DNA of 64,000 nucleotides from Polynucleobacter sp. AM-25C3 (GTDB lineage: Bacteria; Pseudomonadota; Gammaproteobacteria; Burkholderiales; Burkholderiaceae): contig NZ_JACVOS010000004.1 in NCBI RefSeq assembly GCF_018882335.1, positions 124,001-188,000 on the forward strand, in the 5' to 3' direction. The notes under the pieces are model-generated. The model did not search any database. It saw only the letters and a list, made by a program, of their open reading frames with translations, and had not been told where the DNA came from. Numbering within the stretch: position 1 is the first letter of the stretch; every line of letters begins with the position of its first letter. Both the position numbers and the translations under genes were made by a program. Positions 42,809-51,825 of this stretch are shown here, in pieces.

Positions 42809-43102
42809 CTACTTAGCTGCTGGTGCTGCCGCAGGTGCAGGAACTGCTGCTGCAGCCACAGGAGCAACAAATGGTGGCGGAGCAACGCAAGCTGCAGGTG
42901 CTGGAGTGCCAGACACTCTGAACTGATCAGCCACTTTATTCATCGACTGACAAAGTTGATAAGCGCCAACTCTTCCGGCATAGGCAGTCTTGGCCTTTGC
43001 AAGATCTGCAGCCGCTTGTGCTTCTGGCGTCAGTGGTGGCAATGCAGCAAAAGCTGCAGCAGTTGCAAATGAGCCGAGCGTGAAAGCAATGATCTTTTTC
43101 AT
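42809..43102 (-). CDS. Small exported protein at the end of the fdh operon
   Basis: A 97-residue protein. MKKIIAFTLGSFATAAAFAAL is a signal peptide. The middle (LAKAKTAYAGRVGAYQLCQSMNKVADQFR) is helical with one Cys, and a second Cys (PAPAACVAPP) precedes a Pro/Ala-rich tail. I do not recognise the family. It starts 10 bases after the cytochrome b gene and its stop is next to the tupC stop of the opposite strand. Confidence 0.7.
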   Translation of the reverse strand: MKKIIAFTLGSFATAAAFAALPPLTPEAQAAADLAKAKTAYAGRVGAYQLCQSMNKVADQFRVSGTPAPAACVAPPPFVAPVAAAAVPAPAAAPAAK

Positions 43103-43112
43103 GGCTTTGTCC

Positions 43113-44168
43113 TTATTTATTGATCTTGTTGTACCAAATTTCATGGTGCTCTTTAGCCCAGGTCGCATCAACGTAGCCAGTCTTCATGCCATCGATTGAG
43201 CCTTGCATACCAATCGTACCAATGTAGATATGACCCATTGCCATCGCTGTCATCAAGATAGCTGCAGAGCTATGAATGATGTTGGCTAATTGCATGGTGC
43301 CGCGTAGATATTGAATGTCCATAAAAGGAACGATCATATCGAGCACAAATCCTGAAGCAGAAATGATCAAGCCGAGGAACACCATACCAAACCAGAACCA
43401 GAACTTCTCACCAAAGTTAAAGAATCCTGCTGGGACGTGCTTACCAGTAAAAATGCCACCGAAAGACATTAACCAAGCCATATCGCCTTCTCCAAAAATA
43501 TTCTTACGAACAAAGAGGAGGAAGAAAATCACGATGCTTAATGTAAATAGCGGGCCAGTGAAGTTATGAATATTCTTGCAAAGCATCAAGAATGATCCGT
43601 AGGCTGCGCCACCCATCAAAGGCAGAGCAAAGTACTTGCCGTACAAAATCAATAAGCCAGTAAACGCGAGGGCAATAAAGCTAAATGCCATAGTCCAATG
43701 CGTTAGGCGATCAAAGCCATTGAAGCGCTTGATCTTGGTCCCGGATAAAGGTTCTGACAGCTTGATTGAACCTTTCAGGGTGTACATCGCAATCACAGCA
43801 AAGAATGCAAGGGCTAAGAGCCAGCCGCCATATACAGTAATCACACCATTACGAATGACGCGCCATTGCTGGCCAGAGCGCTGAATCAAGACACTCGACT
43901 CTTTGTCAGGAATACTGACGTAGTTGTAAGGATCGCTATTAGCCGCATCCCAAATCGCACCTTCTTTTGGCGCTGTGTTCGCTGGTTGCGATTGCGCTTG
44001 AGTGCCATTAGGGATGCTATTGAGATTCTTAGGAATATCAATTCCGCTTGGTGATGGCAAAGGTTGCATTGGCGCACGATCCGCCAAGCTAACTCCACTT
44101 AATAAACTGAGTGATACGCCCAGAGCCAAGACCCAGGAGCGACTAACACTTAAAAATGATCGATTCAT
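43113..44168 (-). CDS. fdhC: Formate dehydrogenase gamma subunit, cytochrome b556
   Basis: A 351-residue membrane cytochrome b. It begins with a signal-like segment (SWVLALGVSLSLLSGVSLA), followed by about 120 polar residues, then TM segments starting near VYGGWLLALAFFAVIAMYTL and including FDRLTHWTMAFSFIALAFTG, MLCKNIHNFTGPLFTLSIVIFF and IIHSSAAILMTAMAMGHIYIG; the His residues can bind hemes. It passes electrons from FdhB to quinone. The E. coli FdnI homologue is shorter and lacks the N-terminal polar domain. Confidence 0.9.
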   Translation of the reverse strand: MNRSFLSVSRSWVLALGVSLSLLSGVSLADRAPMQPLPSPSGIDIPKNLNSIPNGTQAQSQPANTAPKEGAIWDAANSDPYNYVSIPDKESSVLIQRSGQQWRVIRNGVITVYGGWLLALAFFAVIAMYTLKGSIKLSEPLSGTKIKRFNGFDRLTHWTMAFSFIALAFTGLLILYGKYFALPLMGGAAYGSFLMLCKNIHNFTGPLFTLSIVIFFLLFVRKNIFGEGDMAWLMSFGGIFTGKHVPAGFFNFGEKFWFWFGMVFLGLIISASGFVLDMIVPFMDIQYLRGTMQLANIIHSSAAILMTAMAMGHIYIGTIGMQGSIDGMKTGYVDATWAKEHHEIWYNKINK

Positions 44169-44215
44169 ACAAATATCCTTAAACGTTTTCGTTTTATTTA
44201 TTGTTGTTTAACTGA

Positions 44216-44452
44216 TCACTTAACGCGTGAATACTCAGACTGATTCTGATTGCGTTTATTAATCGCTTCCGTCCAACTCACTTGATCACCCGGAGTCCAT
44301 CCCTTGGTCATAAAACCATTGTCAGCGCCCATGTATGGAGCTACATCAGGACGCTTAGCTGCTTTGGCAGCAATTTCAGGTGGTTCAGAGCAGGCTGCAA
44401 GCAAGACACCTGCAGCCAAACAGAGACCGAGCGTTTTAAAATTCATTTTCAT
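44216..44452 (-). CDS. Small lipoprotein in the fdh operon
   Basis: A 78-residue protein. LGLCLAAGVLLAACSEPP is a lipoprotein signal with lipobox LAAC. The mature part has 57 residues and ends with SWTEAINKRNQNQSEYSRVK. Its ATG overlaps the fdhB TGA (ATGA), so translation is coupled with the electron-transfer subunit. No known function; conserved placement inside an fdh operon suggests a role in assembly or anchoring. Confidence 0.75.
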   Translation of the reverse strand: MKMNFKTLGLCLAAGVLLAACSEPPEIAAKAAKRPDVAPYMGADNGFMTKGWTPGDQVSWTEAINKRNQNQSEYSRVK

Positions 44453-45108
44453 GACTTTGCTCCTGGAATTTTGTCAGCAGGTGTTGGTGTTGGTGCCGGT
44501 GATCCTGATGGACCATAAGCAGTAGACCAGCCGAAAATATCGTTACTTGGATATCTTCCATTCGCTTCACGAACTGAAACACGTTTAGCGTAAATCGAGG
44601 AGATCACTTCACTATCGCCACCAATCAATGCTTTGGTTGAACACATCTCAGCACATAAAGGCAATTTACCTTCAGCCAAGCGATTGCGGCCGTACTTTTC
44701 AAATTCTGCGACGCTACCGTTTGCTTCTGGACCACCACTACAGAATGTGCACTTGTCCATTTTGCTGCGGGAACCAAAAGCACCTGTGCTCAAGAACTGA
44801 GGAGCACCGAATGGGCAGGCAAAAGAACAGTAGCCACAACCGATACAAATATCCTTGTCATGCAATACCACACCTTCGTCGGTGCGATAGAAGCAATCCA
44901 CTGGGCAGACGGCCATACAAGGCGCATCCGAACAGTGCATACAAGCAACTGAAACTGATTTCTCTTGGCCAATCACACCGTCATTTACCGTCACAACACG
45001 GCGACGAGTAATTCCCCAAGGAACTTCGTTTTCATTCTTACAAGCAGTGACACAGCCGTTGCACTCAATGCATCGCTCTGTATCACAAATAAATTTCATT
45101 CTTGCCAT
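44449..45108 (-). CDS. fdhB: Formate dehydrogenase beta subunit, 4x[4Fe-4S]
   Basis: A 219-residue iron-sulfur protein. Four Cys clusters are visible: CDTERCIECNGCVTAC, CMHCSDAPCMAVCPVDC, CIGCGYCSFACPFG and KCTFCSGG. It moves electrons from FdhA to the cytochrome b. It is shorter than E. coli FdnH and lacks its C-terminal TM anchor. Next to it are fdhA (27 bases upstream) and the lipoprotein gene (overlap). Confidence 0.94.
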   Translation of the reverse strand: MARMKFICDTERCIECNGCVTACKNENEVPWGITRRRVVTVNDGVIGQEKSVSVACMHCSDAPCMAVCPVDCFYRTDEGVVLHDKDICIGCGYCSFACPFGAPQFLSTGAFGSRSKMDKCTFCSGGPEANGSVAEFEKYGRNRLAEGKLPLCAEMCSTKALIGGDSEVISSIYAKRVSVREANGRYPSNDIFGWSTAYGPSGSPAPTPTPADKIPGAKS

Positions 45109-45135
45109 GGTGTTCTCCTGACTTTATTTTTTAAC

Positions 45136-48120
45136 TTAGGCAAATTTTTCGATTTGGCACATGGTGGTTTTGGTTTCTTGCATCATCGTTACCATGTCGT
45201 AGCCATAGGTCGTTGCAGTATTCACCGCTTCGCCTAGAACTACTGGGGCTGCGCCCTCTGGGTAATATTTGCGCAAGTCATTACCTTGCCACCAGCCCGC
45301 AAAGTGGAATGGCACGAATGCAGTACCTTGATCGACGCGCGGAGTTACCAGTGCACGAACCTTGATCTTGGCACCCGTTGGTGACTTAACCCAAACGTAA
45401 TCCCAATTCTTAATACCGCGAGCTTCCGCAGCCTTAGGATTGATTTCCACAAAGTTCTCTTGTTGCAACTCAGCCAACCATGGGTTGGAACGAGTTTCGT
45501 CTCCTCCACCTTCGTACTCAACCAAACGACCTGAGGTCAGAATAATTGGGAACTTTTCGTAGAGCTTCTCATTTAAGTTCTTATCCTGAACTGTTTTATA
45601 GAGAGTTGGCAAGCGCCAGAAATTCTTCTTATCGGCCGCAGTTGGGTACTTACGCATCATTGGCGCATTGGTACTGTAGAGCGCCTCGCGGTGAATTGGA
45701 ATCGCATCTGGGAAGTTCCAAACTACCGCACGTGCTTTCGCATTACCAAATGGATGGCAGCCGTTTTTCATTACAACGCGCTGAATACCGCCAGATAAGT
45801 CAGTCTTCCAGTTCTTACCTTCTGCTGCCTTCTGCTCTTCTTCGGTCAACTGACTCCACCAACCGAGTTTTTTCACGAACACATGATCAAACTCTGGGTA
45901 GCCGGTAGTGATCGCTGAACCCTTGGAGTAAGAGCCATCTTCAGCCAACAAATTCTTACCATCTTTTTCTACGCCAAAGTTAGCGCGGAAATTACCACCA
46001 CCCTCCATCACGCTCTTACTAGTGTCATACAGGTTTGGTGAGCCCGGATGCTTGATAGCAGCCGTGCCGTAGCAAGGCCAAGGCAAGCCGTAGTAGTCCC
46101 CAGCTGTATCGTAACCAGTGACCTTATCAACGCCACCACGTGACTTCAAGGTCTTCGGATCAAATGCGCCAACCATTCTCATGTGCGCCTTCAAGCGCTC
46201 AGGAGTTTGACCGGTGTAACCAATTGTCCATACGGAGCGATTAATCTCGCGCAAAATGGATTCGATTTCTGGCTCTCTCCACTGCTTACCAGCAAACTTG
46301 GAATTGAGCATTTTATAGTTGACTGACAATTCTTGACCAAATCCCAAACGATCCGCAAGGGCTTGCATGATGGCGTGGTCAGGAACAGATTCAAATAATG
46401 GATCAATGACTTTCTCACGCCACTGCAATGAGCGGTTTGAGGCGGTCGCTGAACCCGTTGTTTCAAACTGAGTGGTTGCTGGCAAGAGGTAGACATTGCG
46501 CTTCTTATTCACCACATCACCTTCAGCAGCCGGCATTGCTGCCATGGCTGCTGTGGCGCTTGGGTAAGGATCAACTACCACCAATAAATCTAATTTATCC
46601 ATCGCGCGCTTCATATCCAAGCCACGAGTTTGTGAGTTAGGAGCATGCCCCCAGAAGAACAAACCTTTGACGTTGGTTTGTTGATCAATCATGTCGTTCT
46701 TCTCAAGCACCGCATCAACCCAACGAGAAACCGTAGTACCGGATTTCTCCATCATGTCTGGAGCATAGCGGCCTTTAATCCACTCGTAGTCAACGCCCCA
46801 CACAGTGGCAAAGTGCTTCCATGAGCCCGCTGCAAGACCATAGTAGCCTGGCAATGAATCTGGGTTAGGACCAACGTCAGTAGCGCCTTGCACGTTATCG
46901 TGACCGCGGAAAATATTAGCGCCACCGCCAGATTTACCAATGTTGCCTAAAGCCAATTGCAAGATGCAGGATGCACGAACCATCGCATTACCAATGGTGT
47001 GCTGGGTTTGACCCATACACCATACTAAAGTGCTTGGACGATTCTTTGCCATGGTTTCAGCGACTTTGTACATCTGCGCTTCTGGAACTCCGCAAGCCTC
47101 TTCAACATTCTTTGGAGTCCACTTTTCCATCACTTCTTTGCGGATTTCATCCATGCCGTATACGCGGTCATTGATGTATTTCTTATCTTCCCAGCCATTA
47201 TTGAAGATGTGATACAGAACGCCGAACAAGAAAGGAATGTCAGTACCGGAACGAATGCGAACATATTGATCGGACTTAGCGGCAGTACGGGTATAGCGTG
47301 GGTCAACCACAATCACCTTGCAACCATTTTCTTTGGCGTGCAGCAAGCTGAGCATAGACACTGGATGCGCTTCAGCAGCATTAGAGCCAATGTACAAAGC
47401 AGCCTTGGCATTCATCATGTCGTTGTAGCTATTGGTCATCGCACCATAGCCCCAGGTGTTAGCAACACCAGCAACTGTTGTGGAGTGACAGATACGCGCT
47501 TGATGGTCTGTGTTATTCGTTCCGAAGAAAGAAACCCACTTACGCAATAAGTAGGCTTGTTCGTTGTTGTGCTTTGAAGAGCCAATGAAGAAAAGTGAAT
47601 CTGGGCTGTACTTGCTACGCAGGTCTTTCATCTGGGCAGTAATTTCAGTTAAGGCCTGGTCCCAAGAAATTCTCTGATACTTGCCGTCAACCAATTTCAT
47701 TGGATAACGTAAACGGAAGTCACCGTGGCCGTGCTCACGCAAGGCAGCACCTTTGGCACAGTAAGAGCCCATATTGATTGGGGAGTCAAACACTGGGTCT
47801 TGACGAACCCAGACACCATTCTCAACAGTAGCGTCCGTTGCGCAGCCTACGGAACAGTGGGTACAAATTGTTCTCTTGACTTCAATCTTGCCCTTGCCGT
47901 CCAGCATCGCTTTGCTTGGCTCAGCAGATGCTTTTTGCACCAAGGTTAATTGGCTAGCGGCGATACCTGCTCCAACCCCGACTCCAGAGCGCTTCAAGAA
48001 AGTTCGACGATCCATCGTTGGCACAGCAGACTGAAGTCCGCGTGACAGGCTACCGATGAGACGTGATGCAGGCGTGGAACGGCTGCTTTGTGGGGTATTG
48101 GATTTACGAGTCAGACTCAT
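45136..48120 (-). CDS. fdhA: Formate dehydrogenase catalytic subunit (Mo/W-bis-MGD, Cys-type)
   Basis: A 994-residue enzyme. The Tat-type signal is MDRRTFLKRSGVGVGAG at 36-52, after a 35-residue leader. The [4Fe-4S] ligands are Cys86, Cys89, Cys93 and Cys121. The metal ligand is Cys211 followed by His212 (RICHSTT), the site of Sec196-His197 in E. coli FdnG; its codon at 47490-47488 is TGT. GHAPNSQTRG and later blocks bind the molybdopterin guanine dinucleotides. It oxidises formate in the periplasm. Whether it holds Mo or W cannot be read from the sequence. Confidence 0.95.
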   Translation of the reverse strand: MSLTRKSNTPQSSRSTPASRLIGSLSRGLQSAVPTMDRRTFLKRSGVGVGAGIAASQLTLVQKASAEPSKAMLDGKGKIEVKRTICTHCSVGCATDATVENGVWVRQDPVFDSPINMGSYCAKGAALREHGHGDFRLRYPMKLVDGKYQRISWDQALTEITAQMKDLRSKYSPDSLFFIGSSKHNNEQAYLLRKWVSFFGTNNTDHQARICHSTTVAGVANTWGYGAMTNSYNDMMNAKAALYIGSNAAEAHPVSMLSLLHAKENGCKVIVVDPRYTRTAAKSDQYVRIRSGTDIPFLFGVLYHIFNNGWEDKKYINDRVYGMDEIRKEVMEKWTPKNVEEACGVPEAQMYKVAETMAKNRPSTLVWCMGQTQHTIGNAMVRASCILQLALGNIGKSGGGANIFRGHDNVQGATDVGPNPDSLPGYYGLAAGSWKHFATVWGVDYEWIKGRYAPDMMEKSGTTVSRWVDAVLEKNDMIDQQTNVKGLFFWGHAPNSQTRGLDMKRAMDKLDLLVVVDPYPSATAAMAAMPAAEGDVVNKKRNVYLLPATTQFETTGSATASNRSLQWREKVIDPLFESVPDHAIMQALADRLGFGQELSVNYKMLNSKFAGKQWREPEIESILREINRSVWTIGYTGQTPERLKAHMRMVGAFDPKTLKSRGGVDKVTGYDTAGDYYGLPWPCYGTAAIKHPGSPNLYDTSKSVMEGGGNFRANFGVEKDGKNLLAEDGSYSKGSAITTGYPEFDHVFVKKLGWWSQLTEEEQKAAEGKNWKTDLSGGIQRVVMKNGCHPFGNAKARAVVWNFPDAIPIHREALYSTNAPMMRKYPTAADKKNFWRLPTLYKTVQDKNLNEKLYEKFPIILTSGRLVEYEGGGDETRSNPWLAELQQENFVEINPKAAEARGIKNWDYVWVKSPTGAKIKVRALVTPRVDQGTAFVPFHFAGWWQGNDLRKYYPEGAAPVVLGEAVNTATTYGYDMVTMMQETKTTMCQIEKFA

Positions 48121-48184
48121 ATGTTGTCCCTGAGAAATATTTTTTTATTTAATTATTTGGATACTGCTACATCAACAACTGGGT

Positions 48185-48406
48185 TTAAAGCATGGTGGTT
48201 TCGTAGTACTTGCGAATGTGTGCAGACAACTGGTAACCGTCGTCTTTACCTTTGACGGTGCTACCGATTTCTTGAATCACTGCTTTACCAAGCGGGGTTT
48301 GGGAGACCACGGCTACAGCACCAACAGTGGCGCCCGCTCCAATAAAAAACTTTCTGCGAGAAGGTTTGTTTTCTTCGTTTACCGCAGTGGTGGATTTAGT
48401 GTTCAT
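48185..48406 (-). CDS. Small Tat-signal protein of fdh operons
   Basis: A 73-residue protein of the formate dehydrogenase region Tat-target type. RRKFFIGAGATVGAVAVVSQ is a Tat-like signal (SRRKFF). The rest reads KGKDDGYQLSAHIRKYYETTML and is strongly conserved in such operons. GGGAG lies 7 bases before the chosen ATG. It starts the last part of the operon after a 115-base gap that contains the candidate motif and FNR-type dyad. Confidence 0.83.
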   Translation of the reverse strand: MNTKSTTAVNEENKPSRRKFFIGAGATVGAVAVVSQTPLGKAVIQEIGSTVKGKDDGYQLSAHIRKYYETTML

Positions 48407-48430
48407 CGCGCGCTCCCATTTAAGTGCAAT

Positions 48431-48444
48431 TTGATTTGAATCAA
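48431..48444. promoter_or_regulatory. FNR-like dyad before the fdh genes
   Basis: TTGATTTGAATCAA is an exact match to the FNR consensus TTGAT-N4-ATCAA. Its centre is about 31 bases upstream of the small Tat-protein start. At that place class II activation would put the transcription start inside the gene, so repression or chance must be considered. Confidence 0.5.
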
Positions 48445-48453
48445 GTGTAATTG

Positions 48454-48475
48454 GTAATTGCATTTTTTGCATATT
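48454..48475. promoter_or_regulatory. Candidate Mo/W regulatory motif, copy 2 (fdh promoter)
   Basis: It begins GTAATTGC and ends in ATTTTTTGCATATT (48462-48475), which is identical over 14 bases to the regulator/tupA copy. The stretch lies in the 115-base gap ahead of the fdh structural genes and 10 bases from the FNR-like dyad. Regulation by the ModE-like protein is inferred. Confidence 0.5.
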
Positions 48476-48521
48476 TAGAATTTTTGTTTTTCTAGGGGTT
48501 TTCCTCTTGTGCGATGCAACA

Positions 48522-49166
48522 TCAAATCATGTCAAAACTCTGCCCTTCGATAGCAAGAAATTCTCTGGTTAAGGCGGCTACCGGATGGTAGAGATGCATC
48601 TCCGGAATATCTTCTATTGCATCGCACAATTCGTCATACCAAGGTCGAATGTGATCGTTGAAAAAAACCCTTTGGTTTGTAAGGTTTGAAACTTCGACAT
48701 CGTCACCCGCTATCAGATAGCGCATGACTTCACAAAGCGCCGAAAGGTGATCCTCGGTTTCAGTAACTTCTTCGGCAGACTCCAAACCAAAGGCCTCTAA
48801 AGCGCGACGAATATCTACCAGCGGTTTTTCATTTAAATGGCCCGCCATATAAAAGGAGCCATTGAGAACGATATTGGGTCGACCAACACTGATGAAATTC
48901 AGGTCAAACTCCTGATGCCAGGCTTTAGCAGGGTTGTTTTTGGCAACCTCTACTACGCTGTTCCACACCTTCGCTAACGGAGCATCGTCCTCTTGGGCTT
49001 CCTGACCATCCGGAATGGAGGCGGCAATTTGATCGAGCAGCTCTTGGTCGGGTGCTTGATGAAAGAGCCTGGCAATCAAGCCATATAAATCAGCCCTAGC
49101 TAAATCTTCTGGCAAGCCCACATCACCGACTTCGGTTAAGGCGCCCTCTTTTATCTGTTCACTCAT
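48522..49166 (-). CDS. TorD/DmsD-family chaperone for the Fdh subunit
   Basis: A 214-residue helical protein of the TorD family: LARADLYGLIARLFHQAPDQELLD, WHQEFDLNFISVGRPNIVLNGSFYMAGHLNEKPL, and FFNDHIRPWYDELCDAI. Such chaperones bind Tat signals of molybdoenzymes and hold them until the cofactor is in. The ATG overlaps the TGA of the upstream gene (ATGA). FdhA is the likely client since its gene follows. Confidence 0.88.
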   Translation of the reverse strand: MSEQIKEGALTEVGDVGLPEDLARADLYGLIARLFHQAPDQELLDQIAASIPDGQEAQEDDAPLAKVWNSVVEVAKNNPAKAWHQEFDLNFISVGRPNIVLNGSFYMAGHLNEKPLVDIRRALEAFGLESAEEVTETEDHLSALCEVMRYLIAGDDVEVSNLTNQRVFFNDHIRPWYDELCDAIEDIPEMHLYHPVAALTREFLAIEGQSFDMI

Positions 49167-51253
49167 ATCTCTGTTTTCACCATATCTACAACACGACAAT
49201 CACTGCACATTTTGAGTCTGTCGAGCGCTGCTCCAGCAAAAGCGCCATGCGCACCCAGCTTAATGAGCATTAAATCCACCATCTTGGCGGTTCCGAACAC
49301 CTTGCCACAGCTAATGCAATGAAAAGGCTTGGTTTCGTTAATCTCTACTTTTTGCTTACGCTCCTCAACCGTCTGCAAGCGAGGAGCTAAAGCCAAGGCT
49401 TGCTCTGGGCAAGTTTTGACGCAGATGCCACATTGAACGCACTGCTTCTCAATAAAGGAAAGTTTCGGTTCATCTAGGCTGTCTAATAGCGCGCCTTCAG
49501 GGCAGCTGCCGACACAAGACATGCAGAGCGTGCAGGCGTCCTGATTAATATTGAGTCCGCCCAAAAAAGAGGACTTGGGCAAAGCAACTCCGCCTACTGG
49601 CAGAGGCGTTTTAGCTTGCTTTTGCAAGTGCTCTAATACCGCTTCAATGGTTTCGCGCTTTTGATTACCCAGGCCAAAGTTGGCAGGAGAGCAAAGGGCT
49701 GATAGAGCACCACGTTGGCGAAGCTTACCCATCGCAGTAGAAATAGGCGGCAGATCATCCGCTGAGTCGAGTTGTATCAGCGACAGTCTGGCATCAAATC
49801 CGTATGCGGCCAAGATTGCATTACCTAAGGCACTTTGTGTTTCTAATGCAGCCCGGTATGCGGGATCCTCGTCGCCTGTCAGTAACAAAGTCACCTCACT
49901 AAAGCCATAACTGAGAGCGCCCAGCCATAAATCCAAGCCGGTAGAGGCAATGTGCTCAATTCCATACGGCAATACAAAGGATGGCAATCCCTCGAACTGT
50001 TTTGGCCTTAAGTGGGCTGAACGTCCAAGAGAATTTAGAAGCTGGGTTCCCGCCTTCAGCGTATGCAACAACAAGATGGGCGCAGAGGATTGCTTGGCTT
50101 TGACACTCTCGGCAGCAAATACATTGGCCAGAGCTTTAATCTCTTTGCCTTGATGCGATACGCTGGGGTAGTTGTAACGCATTGCGCCCGACGGGCAAAC
50201 TGTTGAACAGGCGCCACAACCCATGCAAAGATTGGGATTGACTTCTACGGTGCCTTGACCATTTTTAAATAAAGAGGAGATAGCGCCGGTAGAGCACACA
50301 TCAATACAAACGCTACAACCAACTTTGCCATTACGGCCATGGGCACATATCTTCTCGGTATAAGCAAAGTATTTAGGCTTTTCAAACTCGCCAACTAATC
50401 CGAGCAACTGATTAGCCACCAAAGCTTGCTCGAGCGGATCTTTACCGGGGGCAAAGTAGCCTTGCGGAGTTTGGCTCATGCGCATCTGCGGATCAGCGCG
50501 TAGATCCATAATCAGATCGAACTCAGAGCTGCGCTGGCGTTCAACTCGATCAAAGTTAATGGCGCCAATACCGGCACATGCCGTAATGCAATCACGATGC
50601 GATTTACATTTATTTAAGTCAATCTGGAATGCATCGTCAATCGCGCCTTCTGGGCAGACTTCAACACAGGCGCCACAACGAGTACACATCTCGGGATCAA
50701 TTGGATTTTGCAAATCCCAATCCACAGTGAAGTGACCAAGATAACCATCTAACTTGCTTACAGTACCGGTATAGATTGGGAAATTTCTAGCAATTGGTAA
50801 AGCGCTAGGCTCAGTGCAAAGCACAGAGACATCCAGAGAATCGCTGAGCTTTTCTGCCCAAGGTAAAGCTTGATTTCCAGGGCCAACAATAAGTAATCGT
50901 CCTTGGCTTTCGTAATTGACAACTGGGACAGGCTCGGCTTGGGGCATCTCAGCCAAAGCAAGTAGCGCGGCAATCTTGGGCATCGAGGCTTTAGCCTCTT
51001 GAGTCCAACCAGCCACCTCACGAATATTGACAAATCGTAATGGCGCCACCAAAGGCTTTTCGGATTGCTCCGCTAACTCGCCAAATAAAGCACGCTCTTG
51101 AGTGCACGCAATGATGAGGGAGTCGTTACCATCAAATGCCTTGATGACCGAGCCAATCTCCTGCCTACATAAAGAGGTATGCATGGTAAGCCCCAAAGCC
51201 TTTGCATCCAAAGGCATGGTTCCATTGCAATTACAGACTAATTTTTGGCTCAT
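49163..51253 (-). CDS. Poly-ferredoxin-type 4Fe-4S protein of the fdh block
   Basis: A 696-residue cytoplasmic iron-sulfur protein. Repeated cluster motifs: CTRCGACVEVCPEGAI, CAHGRNGKVGCSVCIDVC, CMGCGACSTVCPSGAM, CTLCMSCVGSCPEGAL, CVQCGICVKTCPEQAL, and a CISCG near the end. The N-terminus VCNCNGTMPLDAKALGL and the Gly-rich LIVGPGNQAL suggest extra redox sites. It is conserved near fdh genes in betaproteobacteria, and its role (electron transfer or FdhA maturation) is not established. Overlaps the chaperone gene by 4 bases. Confidence 0.87.
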   Translation of the reverse strand: MSQKLVCNCNGTMPLDAKALGLTMHTSLCRQEIGSVIKAFDGNDSLIIACTQERALFGELAEQSEKPLVAPLRFVNIREVAGWTQEAKASMPKIAALLALAEMPQAEPVPVVNYESQGRLLIVGPGNQALPWAEKLSDSLDVSVLCTEPSALPIARNFPIYTGTVSKLDGYLGHFTVDWDLQNPIDPEMCTRCGACVEVCPEGAIDDAFQIDLNKCKSHRDCITACAGIGAINFDRVERQRSSEFDLIMDLRADPQMRMSQTPQGYFAPGKDPLEQALVANQLLGLVGEFEKPKYFAYTEKICAHGRNGKVGCSVCIDVCSTGAISSLFKNGQGTVEVNPNLCMGCGACSTVCPSGAMRYNYPSVSHQGKEIKALANVFAAESVKAKQSSAPILLLHTLKAGTQLLNSLGRSAHLRPKQFEGLPSFVLPYGIEHIASTGLDLWLGALSYGFSEVTLLLTGDEDPAYRAALETQSALGNAILAAYGFDARLSLIQLDSADDLPPISTAMGKLRQRGALSALCSPANFGLGNQKRETIEAVLEHLQKQAKTPLPVGGVALPKSSFLGGLNINQDACTLCMSCVGSCPEGALLDSLDEPKLSFIEKQCVQCGICVKTCPEQALALAPRLQTVEERKQKVEINETKPFHCISCGKVFGTAKMVDLMLIKLGAHGAFAGAALDRLKMCSDCRVVDMVKTEI

Positions 51254-51264
51254 GAATAGTTTTC

Positions 51265-51825
51265 TTAACTGGTTTTCTTATCCACAGGTAAGAGGTCTTT
51301 ATCCCCTACCTCCTGAATAGGCGTTTGTGTGGATGTTAAATCAGTCTGAGCAGATTGGGGTAAAGCCTGCTCCGTTTGCTCAGGCAATACATTAGTAGCA
51401 ATTTGAGTGCTCGGGGTTTCTTCGACACTATCTTTACGGAAAATATTCAGCATGTCAGACTGCACCATGCGCTTGAGCATTTCCAAAGGAATGGGGTCTG
51501 GCTTGGAGTAGTCATCAATATAAATATCTAAGCCATCCATCACATTGAAGTGCGGATCTGAAAACATCTTCTTCATGGCGGCTTGTTGAACTGCTGGATC
51601 AACTCCCGGCTTCATAAACGCTGAAAAGTCTGGCGCCAAACGATCAATCTTCTCAACATCGTCTAAGGTCATCGCTGGCGGAAGATCTGTTGGCTCAGCA
51701 GATGGCTCCGGCGCCTCAGTGCTAGTTGCTAAGCCCTGCTTCGTTTTATCTATTGATGTAGCTTCAGGCTCAAGCTGTTCACCCGCCTTGCGACGCGACC
51801 AACGATTCAGAAATCCGCCAGCCAT
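51265..51825 (-). CDS. DUF3306 family protein
   Basis: A 186-residue protein with the family core FLNRWSRRKAGE at the N-terminus and LDDVEKIDRLAPDFSAFMKPGVDPAVQQAAMKKMFSDPHFNVMDGLDIYIDDY. The tail is low-complexity Gln/Thr/Glu-rich. Starts at ATG overlapping the DUF3305 stop (TGATG), with GGAGGA upstream. DUF3305/DUF3306 pairs occur beside formate dehydrogenases and are otherwise uncharacterised. Confidence 0.86.
   Translation of the reverse strand: MAGGFLNRWSRRKAGEQLEPEATSIDKTKQGLATSTEAPEPSAEPTDLPPAMTLDDVEKIDRLAPDFSAFMKPGVDPAVQQAAMKKMFSDPHFNVMDGLDIYIDDYSKPDPIPLEMLKRMVQSDMLNIFRKDSVEETPSTQIATNVLPEQTEQALPQSAQTDLTSTQTPIQEVGDKDLLPVDKKTS

Noticed and set aside
47488..47490. Possible Sec codon in FdhA
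   Set aside because: The codon at the Sec position is TGT (Cys), so no recoding is needed.
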